Shown here one piece after another: positions 26,684 to 35,142 of a stretch of 64,000 nt of DNA; within the stretch, counting starts at the first letter, position 1, and every line of letters starts with the position of its first letter. The notes below the pieces were generated by a model that was given only the letters and a program-made list of their open reading frames with translations, searched no databases and was not told where the DNA came from. This stretch comes from Novosphingobium lentum NBRC 107847 (GTDB taxonomy: Bacteria > Pseudomonadota > Alphaproteobacteria > Sphingomonadales > Sphingomonadaceae), in assembly GCF_001590965.1 (NCBI RefSeq), contig NZ_BCTW01000019.1, forward strand, positions 1 to 64,000. Direction: 5' to 3'. Both the position numbers and the translations under genes were made by a program.

Positions 26684-27093
26684 CAGCCACCGCGTGTCGC
26701 ATCGAGGTACCGGCGCACGCGCATGATATCGGTGAGTTCACCCCCGAGCATGACATCGAGCGCGATTGCCCCGGCAAACGCGGCATTGGCGGCGCGGATC
26801 CAGTCGTAGCCGCGCGGCGCCTCGTGGAATATGATCCGCAGGGCCTTGTGAACGCCCATCAGGTTCGACAATCGCGCGCAGCCATCGCGGGATATGCGCC
26901 CGGCCCCTTCGGCCTTCCAGCGGCGGTAGGTGCGTACCGGCATGTCGAGCAGCACCGCCGCCTGATCATCGGTCACGCCCCATTTGCCGAACAAACCGAG
27001 CGCCGCACGAAACATCGCCGCGCCCTCGTCCTGGGTTATGGGGTCGGCGCGGAACGCCTGAGGGGCGGTATCGACGGGTTGCAGAGCCAGCAT
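26680..27093 (-). CDS. Xre/MbcA/ParS-family antitoxin
   Basis: 137 aa, ATG 27093 with GGAGG upstream. It has an N-terminal helix-turn-helix-like region (LFGKWGVTDDQAAVLLDMPV, RTYRRWKAEG) and the C-terminal MbcA/ParS toxin-binding domain (RLSNLMGVHKALRIIFHEAP, AFAGAIALDVMLGG, VRRYLDATRGGW). It would neutralize the RES toxin encoded next and repress the pair. Two near-palindromic GCCAWATGG repeats in front of it are candidate operators. Confidence 0.87.
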   Translation of the reverse strand: MLALQPVDTAPQAFRADPITQDEGAAMFRAALGLFGKWGVTDDQAAVLLDMPVRTYRRWKAEGAGRISRDGCARLSNLMGVHKALRIIFHEAPRGYDWIRAANAAFAGAIALDVMLGGELTDIMRVRRYLDATRGGW

Positions 27094-27102
27094 GGCAAAC
27101 CT

Positions 27103-27140
27103 CCATATGGCATCAAATAGTCAATGTGCGGCCATTTGGC
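27103..27140 (-). promoter_or_regulatory. Paired CCATATGG-like repeats before the antitoxin gene
   Basis: CCATATGGC (27103-27111) and CCATTTGGC (27132-27140) are near-identical 9-mers 29 bp apart, about three helical turns, upstream of the antitoxin start at 27093. Repeated near-palindromes in this position are the usual operator layout of toxin-antitoxin operons. The interval 27094-27259 is otherwise noncoding. Confidence 0.4.
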
Positions 27141-27259
27141 AACAGGCGATACGAACCCGTCCAACGCCTTGGGTCAGCGGGACGGCGATTGATGAAATGC
27201 AGGATGCGCTCGACGATGCCGACCGGACATCGGGCGTTGCGCGCAATCTGGGCGACCGG

Positions 27260-27664
27260 TCAGGCCGCGACGGCGATCTCGACCAGAGTCTCCCCGAATT
27301 CGACAAGCTGGTTGGCGGCGAAATGGATTGCAGCAATGTGACCCGCACGGTCGCTCAATATTTCGGTCTTGCGGCCCAGCACATCGATCGTGCCGATCAG
27401 GCCGCCGTGGTCCACCAAGTCCCCCACCGCCAATGATGCCAGGAACAGGCCAAGGTGTGGCGCTTTAACGCTCACCAGTGCGGGGGCCAATCCAGCCACG
27501 GCGGCGGCATGCGGCGCAGCCGTTGTTTGTCGCATCGGATTGTCCCCGCCCCCCGGACGCGCCATGAACACCGTCATGGCATCGCTCCGCACATACAGGT
27601 GCTTGAGCGGCGAATGGACAAACTGCATCAGCAGCGCGCGGATTTCGTGAACCGGATCGTCCAT
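27260..27664 (-). CDS. Biotinyl-domain-like protein lacking the biotin lysine
   Basis: 134 aa from ATG 27664, 2 bp after the biotin carboxylase stop. The N-terminal part (VHEIRALLMQFVHSPLKHLY) resembles the first segment of AccB carriers, and residues 64-131 match the biotinyl fold (VSVKAPHLGLFLASLAVGDL, VEFGETLVEIAV). At the place of E-A/V-M-K it has D-V-L-G (residues 94-97), so the biotinylated Lys is Gly97. It cannot carry biotin in the usual way and may be structural or a carrier-domain decoy. Last gene of the operon starting at 32383. Confidence 0.7.
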   Translation of the reverse strand: MDDPVHEIRALLMQFVHSPLKHLYVRSDAMTVFMARPGGGDNPMRQTTAAPHAAAVAGLAPALVSVKAPHLGLFLASLAVGDLVDHGGLIGTIDVLGRKTEILSDRAGHIAAIHFAANQLVEFGETLVEIAVAA

Positions 27665-27666
27665 CG

Positions 27667-29037
27667 TCAGGTCTCCCCCGCGATCGGAGTTTTGGCGAAC
27701 ATATCCTGTTCGAGCCAGCGCGTGTGGATCTGGTTGGCCCTGAACCGGGGATCGCGCAGGATCTTGCGGTGCAGCGGGATGGTGGTCGGCACGCCTTCGA
27801 CGACGAACTCGTCGAGCGCAGCGGCAAGCTTGTCGATCGCGGCGTCGCGCGTGGCGGCGTGGACGATCAACTTGCCGATCATGCTGTCGTAGAACGGCGG
27901 GATCACCGCGCCTTCGCTGATGTGCGAATCGAGCCGGATGCCCTCGCCTTCGGGCGGACGCCAGCGGGTGACCGTGCCCGGGACCGGCACGAAGTCGCGG
28001 GTGCTGTCCTCGGCGTTGATGCGACATTCCATGGCGTGGCCGGTCAGGACAACATCCGCCTGCCGCAACGACAAGCCCTGCCCGCCGGCAATGCGCAACT
28101 GTTCCTGCACAAGGTCGCGGCCGGTCACCATCTCGGTCACCGGGTGTTCGACCTGGATGCGGGCGTTGACCTCGATGAAGTAGACCTCCTGCCGCGCGAC
28201 ATCATAAAGGAACTCGGCCGTGCCGGCGTTGCGGTAGGACACGCTTTGGGCAAGGCTGACCGCCGCGCCGTGCAATTGCGTGCGCAGCGCCGCCGGCATC
28301 GCGACGCATGGCGCTTCCTCGATCACCTTCTGGTAGCGCCGCTGGACCGAGCAATCGCGTTCGCCGAAGTGGACGACTTCGCCCTGCCCGTCGCCCATCA
28401 GCTGGACTTCGACGTGGCGCGCCTCGGGAACGAACCGTTCCATGAACAATGTGCCGTCGTTGAAGGCAGCTTGCGCTTCGGCACTGGCGCGATGGAAACC
28501 GGCCTCGATTTCATCAGGACCGCGCACGATCACCATGCCGCGCCCGCCGCCACCGGCTGCGGCCTTGAGCAGAACCGGGTAGCCGAGCTGGTCCGCGATG
28601 CGCCGGGCATCGGCGGCGCTGGCTATCTCGCCGCTGCCGGGCACGAGCGGCACACCGGCTGCCGCCGCCATTTCGCGCGCGCGCAGCTTGTCGCCCAGCG
28701 CCTCGATCATGTCGGGCTTGGGGCCGACGAAGATGATGCCATGCTCCTCGCACAGCCGCGCCAGTTCCGCGCGTTCGGAAAGGAAGCCGTAGCCCGGATG
28801 CAGCGCGTCGCAGCCGCTCGCCTTGGCGGCCTGCACCACCAGCATGGCGTCGAGATAGCTTCTGGCCGCCGGTCCCGGACCGAGCACCAGCGCCCGGTCG
28901 GCCAGCCGCGCCGCCGCGCTCCCCCGATCGGCGTCCGACACGCCGATGACTGTCTCGAGGTCGAGCGCTTGCGCGGCACGCACCACGCGGAGCGCAATTT
29001 CGCCGCGATTGGCGATGAACAGGCGGGAAAGTGCCAT
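27667..29037 (-). CDS. Biotin carboxylase subunit (AccC-like)
   Basis: 456 aa. ATP-grasp enzyme that carboxylates carrier-bound biotin with bicarbonate and ATP. Motifs: FIANRGEIALRVVRAA start, the Gly-rich lid KAAAGGGGRGM, ERDCSVQRRYQKVIEEAP, EVNARIQVEHPVTEM (catalytic region) and the C-terminal GTIxRWRPP-type end. Full-length and intact. It sits between a biotin carrier and a carrier-like gene and is the only biotin carboxylase in the window, so it is the likely partner of the carrier and carboxyltransferase-like protein at 51.6-53.6 kb. It is probably not the housekeeping AccC. Confidence 0.93.
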   Translation of the reverse strand: MALSRLFIANRGEIALRVVRAAQALDLETVIGVSDADRGSAAARLADRALVLGPGPAARSYLDAMLVVQAAKASGCDALHPGYGFLSERAELARLCEEHGIIFVGPKPDMIEALGDKLRAREMAAAAGVPLVPGSGEIASAADARRIADQLGYPVLLKAAAGGGGRGMVIVRGPDEIEAGFHRASAEAQAAFNDGTLFMERFVPEARHVEVQLMGDGQGEVVHFGERDCSVQRRYQKVIEEAPCVAMPAALRTQLHGAAVSLAQSVSYRNAGTAEFLYDVARQEVYFIEVNARIQVEHPVTEMVTGRDLVQEQLRIAGGQGLSLRQADVVLTGHAMECRINAEDSTRDFVPVPGTVTRWRPPEGEGIRLDSHISEGAVIPPFYDSMIGKLIVHAATRDAAIDKLAAALDEFVVEGVPTTIPLHRKILRDPRFRANQIHTRWLEQDMFAKTPIAGET

Positions 29038-29039
29038 GG

Positions 29040-29543
29040 TCAGACTGCCCCGCCGACGATCGGCGCGATGACGAACAGCGGCTGGTCGGCGGAGACCAGA
29101 TCGCCGTCGCTGGCGAGCACTTGCACGACCTTGCCGGCGGTTCCGGCGCGGACGGCGGTGAACAGTTTCATCACCTCAACCAGACACAGTTCGCTATCGG
29201 CGGTGACATCGCCGCCCACCTCGACATACGGCGGCGAACCCGGCTTGGGCGAACGATAGAACGTGCCGAGATACGGCGCAGCGACCACGGTTGCGCCGTC
29301 CGGCCACGCCTGCGCCGCAGCAGCAACCGGCTCGGGTACCGGGGGTAGCGCGGCGGCAGCGGGGGTCGTGGGTGACGACAGCGCGACCTCGACTTGCGAC
29401 CCGATACCCAGCCCTGCCGCCGTGGTGTCCTGCGAGAGATAGATTTCCAGATCGCCGGCACGCACCTGCAATTCGCGCAAGCCCGATCGCTCGAACTCGG
29501 CGATGAGCTGCTCCAGCTCGCCGAATTGGTCCGGTCCGGTCAT
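29040..29543 (-). CDS. Biotin carboxyl carrier protein (AccB-like)
   Basis: 167 aa if started at ATG 29543 (MTGPDQFGELEQLIAEFERS); a TTG at 29615 would give 24 more residues, so the start is uncertain. N-terminal helical region, Ala/Pro-rich linker, then a biotinyl domain with APYLGTFYRSPKPGSPPYVE and ELCLVEVMKLF; the biotin site is Lys126 (EVMK instead of EAMK). It ends 2 bp before the biotin carboxylase start. Its closest relative in the window is the carrier at 53097-53585. Confidence 0.9.
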   Translation of the reverse strand: MTGPDQFGELEQLIAEFERSGLRELQVRAGDLEIYLSQDTTAAGLGIGSQVEVALSSPTTPAAAALPPVPEPVAAAAQAWPDGATVVAAPYLGTFYRSPKPGSPPYVEVGGDVTADSELCLVEVMKLFTAVRAGTAGKVVQVLASDGDLVSADQPLFVIAPIVGGAV

Positions 29544-29688
29544 CGCGCGTGGCATCCCGACCGACGGCATCGTCCAGATGTCGCCTGCGGTGCCTCGGTC
29601 CACGATGATCGCCAAGTCGGCATGTTACACTTCTTTCTTCCGTAAAGCAGGCTCGACGCCCCATGGAACATCTGCACCCGCCCGGTCA

Positions 29689-30447
29689 TCAGCGCGCCAG
29701 ATAGCCGCCATCGACCGGATAATAGCCACCCGTGGCGAACGAGGCGGCAGGCGAGGCCAGGAACGTCACCATCGCAGCAATTTCGTCGGGGCGGGCAATG
29801 CGGCCGAGCGGATGGCGCGCCCCCACTTCGGCGCGCTGTTCGGGGGTGCGATCGGCGAACATTGCGGTATCGACATAGCCCGGCCCCACCGCGTTGACGC
29901 GGATGCCATCGGCGGCGTGATCGAGCGCCGCCGCCTTGGTCAGCCCGACCACGCCGTGCTTGGCTGTGACGTAGGCGCTGCCGCATTCGACCGCGACCGA
30001 GCCCATCACCGACGCGATGTTGACGATCGATCTACCGTCGCTTTTGTCGCCACCACTGGCGATCATCGCGCGAATTTCCGCGCGCATCGAAAAGAACACG
30101 CCGTCGAGATTGACGCCGAGCACATGGCGCCAGCTTGCCGTGGCCAGATCGGCAACGTGCGAGCGATCCTTGTTGCCCACCCCGGCATTGTTGACCGCGA
30201 TGTCGAGCCGCCCGAACCGCTCGACCGCAAACGCCACCATCGCGTCGCACTGGTCCTCGGCCGAAACATCGGCGGCAAAGGCTTCGGCGGAGGCGCCGAT
30301 GTCGCGGGCGACGCGCAACGCGCCGTCGAGCATCAGGTCGGTCAGCACCACTTGCGCACCGGCGGCGGCGAGCGCGCGGGCGCAAGCCTCGCCGATCCCC
30401 GACGCCGCGCCGGTGACGAGCGCGACTTTGCCGGCGAAACCGCTCAT
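29689..30447 (-). CDS. SDR family oxidoreductase
   Basis: 252 aa from ATG 30447, overlapping the hydrolase stop (ATGA). Classical short-chain dehydrogenase: TGAASGIG cofactor loop, NNAG, catalytic Ser region IVNIASVMGSV and YVTAK (Tyr and Lys). The end YYPVDGGYLAR is typical of FabG-like SDRs. The acidic residue after beta-2 (VVLTDLMLDG) suggests NAD+. Probably oxidizes an alcohol formed by the monooxygenase/hydrolase step encoded upstream. Confidence 0.9.
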   Translation of the reverse strand: MSGFAGKVALVTGAASGIGEACARALAAAGAQVVLTDLMLDGALRVARDIGASAEAFAADVSAEDQCDAMVAFAVERFGRLDIAVNNAGVGNKDRSHVADLATASWRHVLGVNLDGVFFSMRAEIRAMIASGGDKSDGRSIVNIASVMGSVAVECGSAYVTAKHGVVGLTKAAALDHAADGIRVNAVGPGYVDTAMFADRTPEQRAEVGARHPLGRIARPDEIAAMVTFLASPAASFATGGYYPVDGGYLAR

Positions 30448-31229
30448 GCCAGCTCGTCGAAGAATGTGCGCAACGCCGCGTTTACCTGGGCGGCATGACT
30501 GATGTTGACGGCATGGGGGCCGTCCTCGATCAGGGTGACGCCGCGCGGATCGGGGACTTCGCGCGCGACGCGCTCGGCCAGGGCATGCGACGTGCCGAAA
30601 TCGGCCAGGCCGTGGATGGTGCACACCGGCACCGTGACCTCGTGCAGCCGGTCATATAGCGCGTCGATCGCGAACAGCGGGGCGACGGCGGTTTCTAGCT
30701 GATCGGGGGTGAACGTCTTCCAGTAGGCGTACCAATACGCCGGATCGATGCCCGGCCCGAGGATCAGGTCGGTGAGGAACGTCAGCTTGTCCGCGTCCGC
30801 GCCATCGGCCTTCCACCCGTCGATGAATGCGCGGAACGGTTCGGCGCCCTCCAGCGTGCCGGCCTGCGTCGCCAGCTGGACGATGCCGGTGAAACGTTCG
30901 GGCGCGAGGATCGCCGCGCGCATCCCCAGCAGCCCCCCCTGGCTCATGCCGACATGGATGCATTTGTGGATGCCCAGCGCATCCATCAAGGCGATCAGGT
31001 CGCGGCCTGAATCCCAGTAGGTGAACGGCGCGTTCCACCCGGTTCCACCGTGTGCGCGCTCATCCCAGGTTATGCAGCGGTAAGCACCCGCGAATTCCGC
31101 GACCTGGGCATCGAACATGGTGTGATCCATGAACAGTCCGTGGCTGAAGATGACTGGCGTGCCACCCCCGCCGCTGTCTTCATAGCTGACCGTCGGCCCG
31201 GTCGGCAGCGTGACGTGCGCCAAGGCCAT
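30444..31229 (-). CDS. Alpha/beta hydrolase
   Basis: 261 aa; ATG 31229 overlaps the stop of the luciferase-like gene. Alpha/beta fold: PVIFSHGLFMDHTMFDAQVA (oxyanion region), HVGMSQGGLLGMRAA (nucleophile elbow GxSxG) and a late Asp (HGLADFGTSH) and His (IEDGPHAVNISH). Could open a lactone, enol-lactone or ester. It is translationally coupled on both sides, so it likely works on the product of the flavin monooxygenase. Confidence 0.88.
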   Translation of the reverse strand: MALAHVTLPTGPTVSYEDSGGGGTPVIFSHGLFMDHTMFDAQVAEFAGAYRCITWDERAHGGTGWNAPFTYWDSGRDLIALMDALGIHKCIHVGMSQGGLLGMRAAILAPERFTGIVQLATQAGTLEGAEPFRAFIDGWKADGADADKLTFLTDLILGPGIDPAYWYAYWKTFTPDQLETAVAPLFAIDALYDRLHEVTVPVCTIHGLADFGTSHALAERVAREVPDPRGVTLIEDGPHAVNISHAAQVNAALRTFFDELA

Positions 31230-32383
31230 CAAACCTTGCCCGCCTTATAGGCCGCCGCCATCGCCGCCTGCGCCGCCGCAGTGATTTCCGCCCCTTCATA
31301 GCCGGTGCCCATCACCGCATCGAAACTGCGGCGCAACGGTGCGCGGGTGCCGTTGAAATAAGGGATGACCTCTTCGGCGAACAGGCGCTGGCTGTTGAGT
31401 TGCGCGGGGTGCTGCGCCCAGTCCACGCCCATCAGCATGTAGGTGCCGAACCCGCCGGACTTGGCGATCAGCCGCTCGATCTGTGCGCGGGCCATCGCGG
31501 GCGTGCCGATCACCGCCGCGCCGCTCTCGTTCAGGATATCGACCGCGCGGTCGCTGTCGGACCAGTCCATCGCGTCCGCGGGATTGATGTGCGCGCGGTA
31601 GTCTTCCAGCATGCACATGCCGTACCGCACCTCGTCGCGCGCCTTTTCGAACGTTTCGGCGATGTGCATCGGCCCCATCAGCCGCCACGAAGATCGATCG
31701 AGCACGTGGCCGGCCTTCTTCGCTTCCGCTTGCGCAATGTCCCAATGTTCCAGCAGTTGCTCGATCCCGACGGGATGGGTGGCTGCAACCGAAAGCATGC
31801 CCATGCCGTATTTGCCCGCGATCAGCGGACCCGACGGCGAAATGACCGAAACCGTCGCCATGTCGAAATCCGAATAAGGCAGCAGTTGCAGCGAGGCGTC
31901 CTTCAGTTCGAACCAGTCGGTCTTTTGGGTGACGGTCTCGCCCTTGAACAGCGGGATCATGACGTCGAGCGCTTCGTGCAGGCGGCGGCGATTGTCCTTG
32001 GGGTGCTGCCCGATCATCGTGGCATCCTGCACCAGCTGCCCGGGCGCGACGCCGAACATCATCCGGCCACGCGTCATGTAATCGAGCTGGACGATGCGCT
32101 CGGCCACCTGGAACGGATGGTGATAGGGCACGGTGATCGCCCCGGTGCCCAGCTTGATGTGCTTGGTATGCTGGGCCGCCGCCGCGATGAACAGTTCCGG
32201 GCAGGCGATGGTTTCCACCCCGCCCGAATGGTGCTCACCGATCCAGGCTTCGTCATACCCCAGCCGGTCGAGGTTGATGACGGTCTGCATATCCTGTTCG
32301 AACGCGACGATCGGGTTGAGGTCCGGCTTGTGGTAAGGCCCCATGAAGATCCCGAACTTCATCGGATCGTTCGTGAATTTCAT
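31229..32383 (-). CDS. LLM-class flavin-dependent monooxygenase (LimB-like)
   Basis: 384 aa from ATG 32383 with GGGAGAG upstream; upstream in-frame ATGs lack such a site. Bacterial-luciferase-like TIM barrel: KFGIFMGPYHKPDLNP, LDRLGYDEAWIGEHHSGG, HIKLGTGAITVPYHHPFQVA and the flavin/phosphate region MFGVAPGQLVQDA. The same family includes limonene 1,2-monooxygenase LimB and alkane monooxygenases, which need a reductase to supply FMNH2. Paralogous to 36566-37768. First gene of a six-gene operon; a cluster motif lies 23 bp upstream. Confidence 0.88.
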   Translation of the reverse strand: MKFTNDPMKFGIFMGPYHKPDLNPIVAFEQDMQTVINLDRLGYDEAWIGEHHSGGVETIACPELFIAAAAQHTKHIKLGTGAITVPYHHPFQVAERIVQLDYMTRGRMMFGVAPGQLVQDATMIGQHPKDNRRRLHEALDVMIPLFKGETVTQKTDWFELKDASLQLLPYSDFDMATVSVISPSGPLIAGKYGMGMLSVAATHPVGIEQLLEHWDIAQAEAKKAGHVLDRSSWRLMGPMHIAETFEKARDEVRYGMCMLEDYRAHINPADAMDWSDSDRAVDILNESGAAVIGTPAMARAQIERLIAKSGGFGTYMLMGVDWAQHPAQLNSQRLFAEEVIPYFNGTRAPLRRSFDAVMGTGYEGAEITAAAQAAMAAAYKAGKV

Positions 32384-32405
32384 CAGACTCTCCCAAGCCA
32401 TAAAA

Positions 32406-32422
32406 ACCGATGCATTGTCGGA
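32406..32422. promoter_or_regulatory. Cluster operator motif YCGA-N7-TCGGA (site 1)
   Basis: ACCGATGCATTGTCGGA, followed by AAA. It lies between the divergent luciferase-like gene (start 32383) and the DUF7064-like gene (start 32561). The same half-site pattern with the same 7-bp spacer recurs in four other promoter regions of the cluster. Confidence 0.6.
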
Positions 32423-32426
32423 AAAT

Positions 32427-32446
32427 GTGAGGATGAAATTCCTCAC
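32427..32446. promoter_or_regulatory. Inverted repeat GTGAGGA-N6-TCCTCAC
   Basis: Perfect 7-bp arms, 6-bp spacer, 5 bp from cluster site 1 and 44 bp upstream of the luciferase-like start. A candidate second operator in this divergent promoter region; it was not found at the other cluster promoters. Confidence 0.4.
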
Positions 32447-32502
32447 CCGCTTTGTCAAGCTGGCAGTGCGCGAAGATTTCCCGTCATCCGTTCACCTTCC
32501 TG

Positions 32503-32530
32503 TTGACATTGTAACGCTGTTTACTAACTT
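32503..32530 (+). promoter_or_regulatory. Probable promoter of the DUF7064-like operon
   Basis: TTGACA (32503-32508) is a perfect -35 box; after 16 bp comes TAACTT as a -10 box. The start codon at 32561 is 31 bp further, with AGGAGAGA in front of it. Confidence 0.5.
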
Positions 32531-32560
32531 GCCGGAAAAATGCGCCAGGAGAGAGACTGC

Positions 32561-33493
32561 ATGACCGCGATGACCGCCCAATGGTTGAATGACAACGCCG
32601 AGAAGCACATTCCCAACCCGGATATCCGCAAATGGAACCAGAGCTGGTATTTCAATTTCTACGACCGCAAAACCCGCACGGGCGGGTTCATCCGCGTGGG
32701 CGTGCTGGAAAACCTGGGTGAGACCAACGGCTTCACCGTGTTCTTCCGCGATGGCAAGCCGCTGTTCACCCGCGTCAACATGAACCTGCCGCTGACGATG
32801 GACCGCCCCGATCCCGGGATGACCGTGGCGGGCACCACGATCCAGGTGATCGAACCGATGCAGAAATGCCGGGTGAGCGTCGATACCGACGATTTCAAGG
32901 CCGATCTGGTGTGGGACCTGATCCACCCAATGGGTGACAGCATCGCGCTGTCCAACAACGGGCCCGACGACGCGATCGCGCGCGAACTGGCCTACATCCA
33001 CCCCGAGGGGTTCTGCAACGTCAGCGGCACGATCACGCTGGGCAATGGCGAGACGATCGCCATCGCCGACAAGGGCTTTCGCGACATGAGCGCGGGCCCG
33101 CGCAACTGGGGCGGCGTGCACCATTACCGGCTCGCCTGGCCGATCTTCGACAACGGCATGGCCTGCGTTGCGGTCCACGGCATCACCGATCATGGCGACA
33201 GTTATCAGAAGATCCTCCACGACGGCACGCGCTGGCACACGATCATGTCGATGGATGAAACCGTGGTGTTTCAGGACGATGGCATGACGGTGAGGGACGT
33301 GCGCTGGAAGGTGACCGACGAGGATGGCCGGCTGTGGGATTTCACCGGCAAGCCGCTGTTCCGCTGGATGTTCCCGTTCGACACGTTCATCTTCACCGAA
33401 CAGATGATGGAATTCACGCTGGCCGACGGCACCATCGGGTACGGCATGGTCGAATGCGGCTTCAACTTTCCCTGGAAAGGGAACGGAAACTAG
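32561..33493 (+). CDS. Uncharacterized DUF7064-like protein
   Basis: 310 aa; ATG 32561 with AGGAGAGA upstream. It is predicted as a soluble all-beta protein with paired lipocalin-like halves. Recognizable segments are WYFNFYDRKTRTGGFIRVGV, DKGFRDMSAGPRNWG and the end GTIGYGMVECGFNFPWKG. Related proteins in sphingomonads and actinobacteria are annotated DUF7064/DUF7065 and remotely resemble CrtC-type hydratases. I assign it with moderate confidence and propose no reaction. It leads the plus-strand operon with the epoxide-hydrolase-like and kinase-like genes. Confidence 0.6.
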   Translation: MTAMTAQWLNDNAEKHIPNPDIRKWNQSWYFNFYDRKTRTGGFIRVGVLENLGETNGFTVFFRDGKPLFTRVNMNLPLTMDRPDPGMTVAGTTIQVIEPMQKCRVSVDTDDFKADLVWDLIHPMGDSIALSNNGPDDAIARELAYIHPEGFCNVSGTITLGNGETIAIADKGFRDMSAGPRNWGGVHHYRLAWPIFDNGMACVAVHGITDHGDSYQKILHDGTRWHTIMSMDETVVFQDDGMTVRDVRWKVTDEDGRLWDFTGKPLFRWMFPFDTFIFTEQMMEFTLADGTIGYGMVECGFNFPWKGNGN

Positions 33494-33510
33494 CGCGGGA
33501 GATCGCGGCA

Positions 33511-33903
33511 ATGAGCGACAACGCAAACCGCGTGTCCGCGATGCTGGCCAGCTGGCAGCGGCGCGATGTGGCAACGATCGTCGAATTCTTCACCGAAGAC
33601 GCGATCTACACCAACGTGCCGATCGACCCGCCCAATGTCGGCCACCAGCAGATCGGGGAATTCCTGACGTGGTTTTTCGGCGCGGTCGGCGATCTGGAAT
33701 TTACCGTGCTGCGCCAGATCGAAGGGCCCGACGGCACGGTGATGAACGAGCGGATCGACCGGCTCGACTTTGCCGGAAAGGTCGTCGAACTGCCGATCAT
33801 GGGCGTGTTCGAATTTCGCGGCGACCGAATTTGCGCATGGCGCGACTATTTCGACATGGCGCTGCTCGATGCGCTGGGCACGGATGTTTCGGTGCCACGA
33901 TAG
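33511..33903 (+). CDS. Limonene-1,2-epoxide hydrolase-like protein (SnoaL/NTF2 fold)
   Basis: 130 aa. The fold and the catalytic set fit limonene-1,2-epoxide hydrolase: Tyr33 and Asn35 in YTNVP, Arg81 and Asp83 in ERIDRLDF, Asp112 in WRDYFD. The known enzyme uses Tyr53, Asn55, Arg99, Asp101 and Asp132, with similar spacing. It would add water to an epoxide in one step. 17 bp after the DUF7064-like gene, in the same operon. A related steroid isomerase-like role cannot be excluded. Confidence 0.8.
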   Translation: MSDNANRVSAMLASWQRRDVATIVEFFTEDAIYTNVPIDPPNVGHQQIGEFLTWFFGAVGDLEFTVLRQIEGPDGTVMNERIDRLDFAGKVVELPIMGVFEFRGDRICAWRDYFDMALLDALGTDVSVPR

Positions 33904-33969
33904 CGGGCGCCACAACCAGTTTGATAACGACAACACGTTGCAGCAAGCAACGACGAGGGGAATGATCTG

Positions 33970-35139
33970 ATGGCTGTTCTGGGAATTGCGGCACCCCGCA
34001 AATGGGACCGCGACAATATGGAACCCCGCGTGCGCGAAATTCTCGACCGCACGGTGCGCGATCGGCCCAACGGGCCTTACCGCGCCAAGACCGCCGATCA
34101 GGTCGCGACGATCCTGCAGAACTATTTCGCGGTGACCGAAGGACTGACGCAAGTCGCGATCAGCGATGTCGTGCGCATGGCGGGCGGCGCTTCGAAGGAG
34201 CAGTTTGCGTTCAGGCTGCGCCACGCCGGCGATGCCGAGGGAACCCGGCTGATCCTGCGCATGGATCCGCTGGAGGGCATCACCCAGACTTGCCGGGGGC
34301 GCGAATCGCAGTTGCACATGGCGATGAAAGGCGTGGTGCCCATCGCCGGCATCCGCAGTTTCGATGCCGATGGCGATGTGCTGGGCCAGCCTGGCATGAT
34401 CATGGAGTTCGTGTCGGGCGTGACCCAGCCGACCGAGGTCGACAAAGTCGGCGTCACCGGCATCGGCTCGCGCTTCGATGACTGGGTGCCCAAGCTCGCG
34501 CCGCAGTTCATCGATGCCTACATCAAGGTCCACGGCTTCGATTTCAGCAAGGCCGACCTCTCGTACTTCAACGTGCCGCGCCCCGGCACGACCGACGCCG
34601 CGCTGTGGCAGGTCAACTGGTGGTCGCAGCTGGGCTGGAACGCGCTGCTCGAACCGGTGCCGATCATCACGCTGGCCGAACGCTGGCTGCGCGAAAACGC
34701 GCCGGTCTGCGAAAAACCGGTGATCGTCCACGGCGACTTGCGCATGGGCAACTTCATGTTCGAGGAGCCGAGCGGCCGGTTCACCGCGATCCTCGACTGG
34801 GAACTGGGCCACATCGGCGATTACCACGAGGATATCGCGTGGGTGATCCAGAAACTGTTCGGGGTGTGGCGCGAAGATGGCGTGTTCCTCGTCTGCGGCC
34901 TGATGCCGCGCGACGAATTTCTGGGCCTCTATCAGGCGCAATCGGGCAACGTGATCGACCCGGTAAAGCTGCGCTATTACGAGATCCTCAATGCCTACAA
35001 ATGCGCGGTGATGGACCTTTCGCAGGCCATCCGCGCGGCAACCGAAAGCAACAACCATCAGGATCTGGTGCTGACCATGCTGGCCTCGGCCGGGGCGGTG
35101 TTCCTCGCCCAGATCGTCCTTTTGCTGCGCGAGGCCTGA
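33970..35139 (+). CDS. Phosphotransferase-family protein (APH/ACAD10-like kinase fold)
   Basis: 389 aa. Protein-kinase-like fold: catalytic loop VHGDLRMGNFMF (HGDxxxxN) and metal loop AILDWELGHIGDYHEDIAW. The N-terminal lobe is VVRMAGGASKEQFAF. Members of this family in catabolic clusters occur beside acyl-CoA dehydrogenases, and ACAD10-type enzymes phosphorylate hydroxyacyl-CoA groups before elimination. That role is an attractive inference here. GAGGGGAA precedes the ATG. The next gene starts 3 bp after the stop. Confidence 0.8.
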   Translation: MAVLGIAAPRKWDRDNMEPRVREILDRTVRDRPNGPYRAKTADQVATILQNYFAVTEGLTQVAISDVVRMAGGASKEQFAFRLRHAGDAEGTRLILRMDPLEGITQTCRGRESQLHMAMKGVVPIAGIRSFDADGDVLGQPGMIMEFVSGVTQPTEVDKVGVTGIGSRFDDWVPKLAPQFIDAYIKVHGFDFSKADLSYFNVPRPGTTDAALWQVNWWSQLGWNALLEPVPIITLAERWLRENAPVCEKPVIVHGDLRMGNFMFEEPSGRFTAILDWELGHIGDYHEDIAWVIQKLFGVWREDGVFLVCGLMPRDEFLGLYQAQSGNVIDPVKLRYYEILNAYKCAVMDLSQAIRAATESNNHQDLVLTMLASAGAVFLAQIVLLLREA

Positions 35140-35142
35140 ACC

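Noticed and set aside
32520..32536. TTGCCGGAAAAATG as another copy of the cluster motif
   Set aside because: The right half is similar, but the left half CGA at the 7-bp spacing is missing.
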